Source: Pseudomonas alkylphenolica (GTDB lineage: Bacteria > Pseudomonadota > Gammaproteobacteria > Pseudomonadales > Pseudomonadaceae). From it: a stretch of 64,000 bases of DNA. Below, one piece after another: positions 9,868 through 17,335 of this stretch. Within the stretch, counting starts at the first letter, position 1, and every line of letters begins with the position of its first letter. The position numbers and the translations under genes were made by a program. The notes beneath the pieces were generated by a model. The model made no database searches, had not been told where the DNA came from, and was given only the letters and a program-made list of their open reading frames with translations. The stretch covers positions 992,001-1,056,000 of the forward strand of contig NZ_QJRG01000047.1 in assembly GCF_004025535.1 (NCBI RefSeq), in the 5' to 3' direction.

Positions 9868-10197
9868 ATGATGATTATCGGCGCGGTGTTGTTCGCCTAT
9901 GGCGGGATGCTTGGCTTGTGCCTGGGGTTGGAGCGGCACTACAAGCAGGTCTGGGGCAGGCCTGGGCCGTTGTGGTTGTTGCGGGTGTTGAGGTGCTCCG
10001 GCTGGACAGCCCTGGCCGCAAGCTTGTTGTCGTGTGTGGCGGCCTGGGGATGGGCCATGGGGCCGGTGGGATGGTTCGGGGCGCTGTCGCTGGCCGCTGT
10101 GGTACTGGTGATGGGGCTGCCTTACGCGCCCCGTTCGGCGGTGCTGGTAGTGGCAGCGTTGCCGTGCTGGGGGCTATGGGGCTGGCTGGGCCTGTAG
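9868..10197 (+). CDS. DUF3325 small membrane protein
   Basis: 109 residues, almost wholly hydrophobic with three to four segments; a short polar loop ERHYKQVWGRP follows helix 1. ATG 9868 (or 9871) begins 1 nt after the PepSY stop. DUF3325 proteins are regular last members of this receptor-DUF3649-PepSY set. Its TAG stop lies inside the first arm of a REP element, so the transcript probably ends in the repeat. Confidence 0.75.
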   Translation: MMIIGAVLFAYGGMLGLCLGLERHYKQVWGRPGPLWLLRVLRCSGWTALAASLLSCVAAWGWAMGPVGWFGALSLAAVVLVMGLPYAPRSAVLVVAALPCWGLWGWLGL

Positions 10198-10281
10198 GAG
10201 CGAGGCTTGCCCGCGAACAACGATGACGCGGTGATACTGACATACCGCGGCGTCCGCTTCGCCGGCAAGCCTGGCTCCTAC
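10194..10281. repeat. REP-type inverted repeat starting at a stop codon
   Basis: GTAGGAGC-AGGCTTGCC-CGCG at 10194-10216 pairs imperfectly with the mirrored CGCCGGCAAGCCTGGCTCCTAC ending at 10281, with an inner GACGCGGT/ACCGCGGCGTC dyad. This is the classic Pseudomonas REP doublet. The left arm overlaps the TAG stop (10195-10197) of the DUF3325 gene. Confidence 0.75.
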
Positions 10282-10353
10282 GCGTTGAATGCGTAGCGCT
10301 CGCGATCTTCGTTTAGTCTGTGAGTCGGTTTTCACTTTTTCACAAGGACGCCC

Positions 10354-11049
10354 ATGAGTCCCTCGCGTTCGCCAGGCCTCGATCTGGTCAAGTGGCTGGC
10401 CATGCTCAGCATGGTGATCGACCATCTGCGGTTTATCTGGCCGGCAGCCGAGTGGCTGTTCGTCATCGGCCGCCTGGCGTTTCCGCTGTTCTGCCTGGGC
10501 ATTGCGGCCAATGTTGCACGCTCGGTGCAGGGTCAGCTGTTCACCCGAGCCAATGGCCGTTACCTGGGCTGGATGCTGGCCTTCTCGGTGCTGTCCGAGT
10601 GGCCCTACCACGCCCTGGATGTCGGCACCGGGACGTTCAGTATCATGCCCACGCTGACCCTCGGGTTGCTGCTGGCGTGGGGGGTACATCACCACCGCTG
10701 GAGCCTGTTGAGCGTACTGCTGGTGTCGCTGCTGGTCAGCGACGTACTGATGTATGGCTGGCCCGGGGTGGTGTTGCCGTCGGCGTTTCTGCTGGCGCTA
10801 CGCGGTGGCGCAGGCACCTGGCTGGTGCCGGGATTCATCGCCGTCGCAGCAAACCTGACTAATCGCTGGCTGCAGCTCAATCCGGCCGAGCCGATTACCT
10901 TGATGGCGCTGTGCGCTGCGCTGTTGTCGGCGCCGCTTGGGCTGTGGGTGCTGCACAGGCAGTACCGCCTGCCTGTCTGGCGGGTAGGGCGGTGGGGGTA
11001 CTGGTTCTACCCGCTGCACCTGGTGGTGATCCGCTTGCTGGCGCGGTAG
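10354..11049 (+). CDS. TraX-family membrane protein
   Basis: 231 residues with seven or so hydrophobic segments. The N-terminal block (LDLVKWLAMLSMVIDHLRFIW) followed by IGRLAFPLFCLGIA is the TraX-family signature; F-plasmid TraX acetylates pilin, but chromosomal homologues are uncharacterised. AAGGA lies before ATG 10354. No conjugation genes surround it, so a plasmid origin is not indicated. It converges on the diguanylate cyclase gene with a 5-bp gap. Confidence 0.75.
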   Translation: MSPSRSPGLDLVKWLAMLSMVIDHLRFIWPAAEWLFVIGRLAFPLFCLGIAANVARSVQGQLFTRANGRYLGWMLAFSVLSEWPYHALDVGTGTFSIMPTLTLGLLLAWGVHHHRWSLLSVLLVSLLVSDVLMYGWPGVVLPSAFLLALRGGAGTWLVPGFIAVAANLTNRWLQLNPAEPITLMALCAALLSAPLGLWVLHRQYRLPVWRVGRWGYWFYPLHLVVIRLLAR

Positions 11050-11054
11050 GCCGC

Positions 11055-12758
11055 TCAGTCGTGATTGACCACCCGGTTCCGGCCACCTTGCTTGCCCGCA
11101 TACAGCCGCCGGTCCGCGGTGGCGACGAGCTCTTCAAGGCCCTCGCAGCCATCGACACGTAACTCGGCGACACCAATCGATACGGTCAGGCGAATGTCCA
11201 GCGATGGCGCCCCGGCCAGCAGGGTGCCCGCGTCGGGCACGCACACCGATTGCTCGGTGGCCGTGCGCAGGTGCTCGGCGATCTGCGTTGCGTCTTCAAG
11301 TGTGGTGTCGGGCATCAGCACACAGAACTCCTCACCGCCATAACGCACCACCAGATCCTGCGGCCGTACCAGGGCGCGCAGCAGCGTCGCCAGGTGCTTG
11401 ATCACCTCATCACCGGCGCTGTGGCCCCAGGTGTCGTTGATACGCTTGAAGCGATCGATGTCGAGCATCCACAAGGCTACGGGCTGCTCCGGCTGCAGGC
11501 GTTTGAGCAGCCCGCCAAAGTCCGACTGCAGGCGTCGGCGGTTGGCCAGCTGGGTCAGGCCGTCGACCAGCCCCAGTTCGCGCAATTGGCGATTCAGGCG
11601 CAACTGGCCCTTGAACAGGCGGTCGACGATGTACAGGGTCAGCACCATCAGCAATGCCAGCAGCGCCCAGGTGCCAAGGAACAAGGCGCTCATCTGCGCG
11701 TTGGCCGCTGCACGCAAATCGCTGCTGCTGATGTAGCTGGCAAGCATCAGGTCGATCCCTTGCAACTCGCGATATTGCAGGTAGCCATCACCCAGGTCGA
11801 GGGTGCCGGCGTCACGCTGGAACAGCATCGGTATGGAAACGCGGGTACCTGAGACTGGCAAGCTGTTCAGCCAGTTGCCCTTGACCGGTTTCAGCGCCGG
11901 GTCGCTGCTGGCGACCAGGTTGCCATCGTCGTCGATGAGCGCGGTGTGCTCATCGGCCTGGGTGGTTTGATAGAGGTAGTTTTGCAACCTGACTTGCGGC
12001 ACGTCGTAGATCAGTGCCCCGCGCATCACCGCATTCAGGTACACCGGAGTACTCAGCAGCAGGTGCGGCATGGTCCCCAGCTCGGTGCCCGGCAGGGGGT
12101 AGAAGGTGATGTCCAGGCCTTCGTTGTTGGCACGGCTGGTGTGCATCAACGGGGTGCTGGAGAATTTGCGCAGCACCGGCTCCAGCTGCGTGTCGCGCAG
12201 CGGCGGGTAGGCGATGACGACCCCCGAAGTGCTCAGGTACAGGATGCGTGTCAGTTGGGTCTCGCCCTGGAACTGCGCAGGGAACAGCTGGCTGATGGCG
12301 CGAGAGAGGTGGAGGTCTTCGGCCAGTTGCTCCGGCTCGCGGCCCAGCCCCGGAATGTTCGCTACCTGGGCATCGCTGATCGCCCGTACCGGTGCATCGG
12401 ACCTGGGTACCGGCATGCCCCAGACGGGCTGGCGGGCATTGGCCATGGCTGCATCGATGGCCTGGTTATGACGCAGGTCGGGTTGGGTGTGTGCTTCGAT
12501 CAGCTGCCGCTCGGCAATATGGCGCAAGAACTTAAGCTGGCTTTTACCACCGCTGATGACGGCTTCGATGGCCAGCGCCTGCACGTGCAACTGGTGCTGG
12601 CGGTCTTGCAGTTCGCGCTGCTGAAGCTGGTAGTACTGATGGCCGGCGAGCACCAGGGTGATGATGAAGGCAATGAGAAAGCACAGGATGACGGTACGTC
12701 GAGGGTGTGTGCAGGCTCGGGGCAGAAATCGTCGGAAGGTCGGCGACTGTCGCGTCAT
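11055..12758 (-). CDS. Membrane-bound diguanylate cyclase with periplasmic sensor domain
   Basis: 567 residues. TM1 is near 22-42 and TM2 near 355-378, enclosing a roughly 310-residue periplasmic region of Cache-like size. The GGDEF domain follows (LVDGLTQLANRR at about 397). The active site GGEEF (474-478) is intact and an inhibitory I-site RPQD (465-468) sits exactly five residues before it, so this should make c-di-GMP with product inhibition. No EAL domain. The signal sensed is unknown. Transcribed alone, convergent with the TraX gene. Confidence 0.9.
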   Translation of the reverse strand: MTRQSPTFRRFLPRACTHPRRTVILCFLIAFIITLVLAGHQYYQLQQRELQDRQHQLHVQALAIEAVISGGKSQLKFLRHIAERQLIEAHTQPDLRHNQAIDAAMANARQPVWGMPVPRSDAPVRAISDAQVANIPGLGREPEQLAEDLHLSRAISQLFPAQFQGETQLTRILYLSTSGVVIAYPPLRDTQLEPVLRKFSSTPLMHTSRANNEGLDITFYPLPGTELGTMPHLLLSTPVYLNAVMRGALIYDVPQVRLQNYLYQTTQADEHTALIDDDGNLVASSDPALKPVKGNWLNSLPVSGTRVSIPMLFQRDAGTLDLGDGYLQYRELQGIDLMLASYISSSDLRAAANAQMSALFLGTWALLALLMVLTLYIVDRLFKGQLRLNRQLRELGLVDGLTQLANRRRLQSDFGGLLKRLQPEQPVALWMLDIDRFKRINDTWGHSAGDEVIKHLATLLRALVRPQDLVVRYGGEEFCVLMPDTTLEDATQIAEHLRTATEQSVCVPDAGTLLAGAPSLDIRLTVSIGVAELRVDGCEGLEELVATADRRLYAGKQGGRNRVVNHD

Positions 12759-12842
12759 CAGGGCTTTCCACGGGTAAGGAAGCCGTGATTATAGATGCTG
12801 CTGGCAGGGGCGTTTTTGATGTGCGGCGGTTACAAGGGTAAT

Positions 12843-12867
12843 CCCCGCCAGGTGGGGCCTGGCGGGG
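12843..12867. terminator. Strong hairpin downstream of pchF
   Basis: CCCCGCCAGG (12843-12852) and CCTGGCGGGG (12858-12867) form a perfect 10-bp stem with a 5-nt loop, 7 bp beyond the pchF stop. There is no long T-run on either strand, but the position at the end of the four-gene operon supports a role as transcript end. Confidence 0.5.
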
Positions 12868-12874
12868 ACGCTGG

Positions 12875-14443
12875 TCAGAACGGGTTGTTCAGGTCGATCC
12901 CGGACTTGCCCGGGGCGAGGATGTTGTTGGGGTCAAGGGCGCGTTTGATCGCGTGTTCGACCTTGCGTTTGACCGGCCCGTAGCTTTGCGCAACGCGTTC
13001 CTGGAACGCTGTATTGACGCGGTAAACGGCGTAACCCTGTTGCTCGAAGACATCCAGCAGTTCGGTGAAACAGGCGTTGGCGCGCTGGGTTTCCTCGGGG
13101 TTGGTGCGGTCGTACAGCACGTCGATGACATGGTGCATGTCGCGCCAGCCGACGATGAACTCGCCGACGTAGTCCAGGCCATGTTTGTTGAGAATCTTCT
13201 TGGCCAGGGCTTGCTGTTTGTCGCACTCGCTGCCCCGCGCCTGGCTGACCGGGGCGAACCACATCGAACCACCACCGCCGCGCCAGTTGTACAGACCAAA
13301 TTCCTGCAGGTTGGGCACGCCGGACATCAGTTGTGCGCGGTACTTGAAGGGCTGTGTATCGCCAGCTTGCTCCTCGGTGACGATCCGGCCCTTGCCCAGT
13401 TGCTTGAGCGCGCCGGTGACGATCTGCCAGTTCACATCGACCTGCTCCTGGGTGCCGTAGAGTGCGGCATAGACGTTCCAGGCGCCGAGGTTCTTGTCTT
13501 TCTGGATCTGCTTGAGGATGGCGTCCGGGGTCGCGCCAGGTTCGCTGGTGTAGTCGCTGCGCTTGGTGTTGCAGGTCGACGCTTCCCACAGCACGCCGGC
13601 AATCACCACCGAATTGGGAATGACCTGGGCGATGCGTAACGGGCGGATGAATTCGACGATCTCGGCGATGTCCGACTCGTTATCGAACTTGATTTCAAAC
13701 GGTTTGAACACCGGTGGCTTGGGCATCAACCAGAAGCCCATCTTGGTGCAGATGCCGTAGTTGGCCTGGGTGAACATGCCGTCGAGGGTCGGGCCGTAGC
13801 CCCACTTGAACACCTGCCAGGCATTGTCGCCTTTGACCCCGCCCATGCCGGTGCGATAGACGTCGCCGTTGGCCAGCACCACTTCCATGCCGCATTGCAT
13901 GAGGAAGTGTTCGCCATAGGGCGTGTAGCCGACGCCGCGGTCCATCGTGTTGCCCAGCGGCCCGGCGATGGCCGAAGGCGCGGAAAACGACAACATCAGC
14001 GGCAGCTTGTGTTCCTGGATGTAGTCGTAGAGCTGCTGGTAGGTGACCCCGGGTTCGACCAGTGCGGTGCATAGCTCGGGGTCGACGTGAAGGATCCTGT
14101 TCATTTTCTTCAGGTCGAGGATCACCTGCCCGCGCTGTCCGGGGGCGGCCGAACCGTAACCGAAGTTGCGGCCTGTGGAGATGGTCCACACCGGAATCTT
14201 GAACTGGTTGCAGATCTTCACCACCCCCTGCACCTGTTCGACCGAGGTGGCGGTGATGGCAGCCGATGGTGCGTGGCCGGCGTTGTCCACCGCCATCATG
14301 ATCTTGTTGTAGGGGATCAGTTGCTCGTCCTTGACCAGGACGTTTTCATCGCCCAGCAGTGCGCGGAACTGGGTCAGTGCCTGCTCGAAGTGGCTGGCAT
14401 CGACACCGCGAGGCAGCAGGGTATTGGCAGTTGTTTGGCTCAT
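12875..14443 (-). CDS. pchF: 4-cresol dehydrogenase (p-cresol methylhydroxylase) flavoprotein subunit
   Basis: 522 residues, VAO/PCMH flavoprotein family; oxidises p-cresol to 4-hydroxybenzyl alcohol and 4-hydroxybenzaldehyde, passing electrons to a cytochrome c. The residues known for P. putida PchF all appear shifted by one: Y96 (Y95), E381 (E380), the covalent-FAD tyrosine Y385 (Y384), E428 (E427), H437 (H436), D441 (D440), Y474-R475 (Y473-R474). Tyr rather than His linkage argues against vanillyl-alcohol oxidase; the related eugenol hydroxylase EhyB remains possible. ATG 14443 has GAAGGA upstream. It has no signal peptide although the PCMH enzyme is reported periplasmic. Last gene of an A-C-X-F operon. 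Confidence 0.88.
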   Translation of the reverse strand: MSQTTANTLLPRGVDASHFEQALTQFRALLGDENVLVKDEQLIPYNKIMMAVDNAGHAPSAAITATSVEQVQGVVKICNQFKIPVWTISTGRNFGYGSAAPGQRGQVILDLKKMNRILHVDPELCTALVEPGVTYQQLYDYIQEHKLPLMLSFSAPSAIAGPLGNTMDRGVGYTPYGEHFLMQCGMEVVLANGDVYRTGMGGVKGDNAWQVFKWGYGPTLDGMFTQANYGICTKMGFWLMPKPPVFKPFEIKFDNESDIAEIVEFIRPLRIAQVIPNSVVIAGVLWEASTCNTKRSDYTSEPGATPDAILKQIQKDKNLGAWNVYAALYGTQEQVDVNWQIVTGALKQLGKGRIVTEEQAGDTQPFKYRAQLMSGVPNLQEFGLYNWRGGGGSMWFAPVSQARGSECDKQQALAKKILNKHGLDYVGEFIVGWRDMHHVIDVLYDRTNPEETQRANACFTELLDVFEQQGYAVYRVNTAFQERVAQSYGPVKRKVEHAIKRALDPNNILAPGKSGIDLNNPF

Positions 14444-14454
14444 CGTGGAATCCT

Positions 14455-15147
14455 TCAGACTTCGATCGAGAACGACACGTAGGTGCCGGTCAGTGTCGAG
14501 GGACGGCTGGCGACCAGGGGCGCCTGACCGGTGTCGGTGCTGCCCAGCACGCTCAAGGCGTAACCCAGTGTGGCGGCCCATTGGTCGCTGGCCTGGCCGT
14601 GACGGGCGCTGGCCAGTTGCAAGGTTGGCGTCAGGGTATGCAGGCGTTGTTCGTGCAGGCTGAACCCTTGGCCGCAGGTGTGCAGCTGCTGGCCGAGTTG
14701 CAGGGCGCAACCGTGTGCGGTCTGGGCGCTGAGCAGGCGGTGGTGCGTTCGGCCGGCGCCGCTGCTGTGCTGGCCGAGCCATTGCACTCGAGCGCCTGCG
14801 CTGCGGGCCAGGTCGATGAGTAGCGCGGCGCTGGCATCGTCGAGCAGGCCGATCAGGCGCTGTGGCTGGCCACTGCCAAGGCGTTGCTGCAGCGCCTGCA
14901 GGGTCATCAGGTCCAGCGCTGCCGGCATTATCTGCAGCGGTGGCGCCGCCGGGCCTGCCTGCAAGCCTTGAACAAACGCGGAGCTGGCGACTTCAGCGCT
15001 GACCAGTGCCAGGCTCGCGGCCTGGGCCGGAACATGGCGGCCCAGCACGCTGTTGGCCAGGCTCAGGCCGGAGCTGCTCAGGGCGACCCCGGCGATGCCG
15101 CCGAGGGCCATGCCCTTGAGCAGCGAACGACGTTCGACGTTCATCAT
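14455..15147 (-). CDS. pchX: Tat-signal protein of the p-cresol operon (PchX-like)
   Basis: 230 residues. The N-terminus has a twin-arginine signal (ERRSLLKG at 5-12, then a mild hydrophobic stretch), so it is likely exported folded. The remainder is Ala/Leu/Gln-rich with no catalytic motif I recognise. It sits between cytochrome and flavoprotein genes, the place of pchX (function unknown) in the P. putida pchACXF cluster. GAGGG precedes the ATG; gaps are 10 and 11 nt. A carrier or assembly role for the leaderless flavoprotein is my inference. Confidence 0.65.
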   Translation of the reverse strand: MMNVERRSLLKGMALGGIAGVALSSSGLSLANSVLGRHVPAQAASLALVSAEVASSAFVQGLQAGPAAPPLQIMPAALDLMTLQALQQRLGSGQPQRLIGLLDDASAALLIDLARSAGARVQWLGQHSSGAGRTHHRLLSAQTAHGCALQLGQQLHTCGQGFSLHEQRLHTLTPTLQLASARHGQASDQWAATLGYALSVLGSTDTGQAPLVASRPSTLTGTYVSFSIEV

Positions 15148-15157
15148 CGCAGTGCCC

Positions 15158-15493
15158 TCACGGTTTGGCCGACGGTGCAGGGGAGGTAGCGATGTAATCG
15201 CCTACCTGTTGCAGTGCGTGGTCGTCGATGAAGGATGCGGGGAAGGCAGGCATGGCGCGAAAGCCGTTGCGCACCACGGCGCTGATGTAGGCCGCAGGCA
15301 GTTGCCGGCCTTTGAGTTGCGGGCCGACCTGGCCTTCATGGCAGTGGCCGCAGACTTTCGCATAGACATTTTCGCCGCTCTTCCACACCCCGTCGCCATC
15401 GGCGGCGGCAATGCCGGAGAGCAGGGCCAGGGGCAAGACAAGGCAACGGGTGACGGCCCGTCGTACAGCCGGACGGTTGGGCAGTAGGGACAT
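15158..15493 (-). CDS. pchC: Cytochrome c subunit of 4-cresol dehydrogenase
   Basis: 111 residues: signal peptide (about 1-31, ending GIAAADG), one haem site CGHCH at 48-52 and a likely axial Met81 in FRAMPAFPASF. Small monohaem size fits PchC, which takes electrons from the PchF flavin in the periplasm. ATG 15493 has a textbook AAGGAG, overlapping an AACAATAA motif that resembles Crc/Hfq targets. Spacing to the X gene is 10 nt. Confidence 0.85.
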   Translation of the reverse strand: MSLLPNRPAVRRAVTRCLVLPLALLSGIAAADGDGVWKSGENVYAKVCGHCHEGQVGPQLKGRQLPAAYISAVVRNGFRAMPAFPASFIDDHALQQVGDYIATSPAPSAKP

Positions 15494-15503
15494 TGCGGAC
15501 TCC

Positions 15504-15511
15504 TTATTGTT
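15504..15511 (-). promoter_or_regulatory. Crc/Hfq-type A-rich motif at cytochrome start
   Basis: AACAATAA (a perfect AANAANAA) overlaps the AAGGAG ribosome-binding site of the cytochrome gene. In Pseudomonas such motifs at translation starts mediate Hfq/Crc catabolite repression; function here is inferred. Confidence 0.45.
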
Positions 15512-15529
15512 ATGGGGTCGATCAGGCAA

Positions 15530-17005
15530 TCAGAACGGGTAGTGACGCGGTTGGTGTTGCACGGTGATCCAGTGGTCGGTAGTGAATTCCTCAATGGCCC
15601 AGTCGCCGTTGAAGCGGCCCAGCCCGGAGTTTTTCTCGCCGCCAAACGGCGCGTTGGGCTCATCGTTGACCGGGATGTCGTTGATGTGAGTCATGCCCGC
15701 GTGCAGGCGCTGGGCGAACTGCACACCCCGCTCGACGCTGGCGCTGAACACGGCACTGGACAGTCCGTATTCACTGCGGTTTGCAAGTTCCAGGGCATGC
15801 TCGGCATCGCGGGCAACCTGAATACCTACCAAAGGGCCGAAGATCTCTTCATGGGCAATGCTCATGTCGGCCGTAACGTTGCCGAACACATGCGGTGGCA
15901 GTACATTGCCCTGGGCCTGGCCACCGAGCAGCAGCTCGGCGCCTTCACCGAGTGCCATGGCAATCTTGTCGTGCAGGCCCGACAGCTGGCGGGCATTGAT
16001 CACCGGGCCGATCACCGTACCGGGCAGGCTCGGGTCGCCGCAGGGCAGGGCCTTGACCCGTTCGACGAAGCGTTGGGTGAACGCTTCGAGCAACGGCTGC
16101 TCGACGATGATGCGGTTGACCGCCATGCAGATTTGCCCCTGATGCAGGAACTTGCCCACCACGGCCGCATTGACCGCTTGTTCCAGGTCGGCGTCGGCCA
16201 GCACCACGAACGGGCTGTTGCCACCCAGTTCCAGCGCCAGGTGCTTGAGGTGTTCACCGCCGCTGGCGATGCGGCCGATGCTGCGCCCGACCTGGGTCGA
16301 ACCGGTGAACGAAATGAAGGCCGGAACCGGGTGCTCGACAAAGGCATCACCAATCTCGGCGCCGGCCCCGACCACGACACTCAAAGCGCCTGCAGGCAGA
16401 CCGGCCTCTTCGAAGATACGCGCCAGCAGCAGGCCGCCGCTGACCGGGGTGTCGCTGGCCGGCTTGACCACCACGGTGTTGCCCAGTGCCAGGGCGGGTG
16501 CCAGGGACCGGGCGGTCAGGTGCAGGGGGAAGTTCCACGGGCTGATGACGCCAATCACACCAAGCGGTTTGCGGTATACCCGGCTTTCCTTGCCCGGGAT
16601 GTTGGAGCTGACGATGCGCCCGTGGACACGGCTGGGCAGGCTCGCCGACTCCAGGGTAATGGCGCGGGCGGCGCCCCACTCGATCTGCGCTTTTATCCGC
16701 GTGCTGCCGGACTCGCGGATGATCCAGTCGATGATCTCTTCGCGGCGCTCATCAAAAATGCGCACCGCCTGCAACAGCACCTGGCTGCGTGCGGCCGGCG
16801 ACTGCTCGGCCCAGGCCGGCTGTACCTCGCGGGCGCAGCGGTAGGCGGCATCGAGGTCATCGCGGTTGGCCAGGGGGATGTCCAGCAGGGTTTGCTGGTT
16901 GAACGGGTCGAGTACCGTCAACGCGCGTTCGGCGCTGCCGACACGCCAGCGTCCGGCCAGCGGTTGCAGGTGAAGGTTCTGGTAGGCAGGGCGGGTATGA
17001 GTCAT
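15530..17005 (-). CDS. pchA: 4-hydroxybenzaldehyde dehydrogenase (vanillin dehydrogenase-like aldehyde dehydrogenase)
   Basis: 491 residues, NAD(P)-dependent ALDH family. Key motifs: PWNFPLHL (oxyanion Asn region), VVKPASDTP, FTGSTQVGR cofactor loop, the catalytic Glu in LALELGGNSP, catalytic Cys in GQICMAVNR, and EIFGPLVGI. ATG 17005 lies behind a purine-rich GAGAGAAG. As first gene of the A-C-X-F operon it should convert the aldehyde made by PchF to 4-hydroxybenzoate. Motifs alone cannot exclude vanillin as substrate; adjacency to pobA favours 4-hydroxybenzaldehyde. A sigma-54 promoter lies about 50 bp upstream. Confidence 0.85.
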   Translation of the reverse strand: MTHTRPAYQNLHLQPLAGRWRVGSAERALTVLDPFNQQTLLDIPLANRDDLDAAYRCAREVQPAWAEQSPAARSQVLLQAVRIFDERREEIIDWIIRESGSTRIKAQIEWGAARAITLESASLPSRVHGRIVSSNIPGKESRVYRKPLGVIGVISPWNFPLHLTARSLAPALALGNTVVVKPASDTPVSGGLLLARIFEEAGLPAGALSVVVGAGAEIGDAFVEHPVPAFISFTGSTQVGRSIGRIASGGEHLKHLALELGGNSPFVVLADADLEQAVNAAVVGKFLHQGQICMAVNRIIVEQPLLEAFTQRFVERVKALPCGDPSLPGTVIGPVINARQLSGLHDKIAMALGEGAELLLGGQAQGNVLPPHVFGNVTADMSIAHEEIFGPLVGIQVARDAEHALELANRSEYGLSSAVFSASVERGVQFAQRLHAGMTHINDIPVNDEPNAPFGGEKNSGLGRFNGDWAIEEFTTDHWITVQHQPRHYPF

Positions 17006-17052
17006 CGGCTTCTCTCTTGTTGTGTCGAAAAGGATTCGATGAACAGCCCATA

Positions 17053-17067
17053 ACAACTATCGTGCCA
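17053..17067 (-). promoter_or_regulatory. Sigma-54 (-24/-12) promoter of pchACXF
   Basis: Read on the minus strand: TGGCACG-ATAG-TTGT, matching the RpoN consensus TGGCACG-N4-TTGC except the last base, with exact spacing. Transcription would start near 17040, giving a leader of about 35 nt before ATG 17005. The adjacent divergent gene is a sigma-54 activator. Confidence 0.75.
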
Positions 17068-17335
17068 TGTCGTTTAATTGGTAAATAATCGATATAAAAC
17101 AAATAGATAGAATTGATAGGTGAAGATTGGATGAACAAGCAGCAGGCATCTGGTGCGAAATTTTATGCAGAGAAGTCGCCGGGTGCAGAAAGCTCGACGC
17201 GGGTGCTCCGGGACAAAATCCGGGCGGTAATCGGCCATTTGTGCAGCCTGAAGGTGCCCTTTGCTGTCTGGCCAATTGACCCGGCCGGGGCGGGCGGCAT
17301 ACTGCAAGGCTTACCTTCTGCCTTTGGTATTGCCT

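Noticed and set aside
12875..14443. Vanillyl-alcohol oxidase annotation for the flavoprotein
   Set aside because: VAO links FAD through His; here the covalent residue position is Tyr and all PchF residues fit with one offset.
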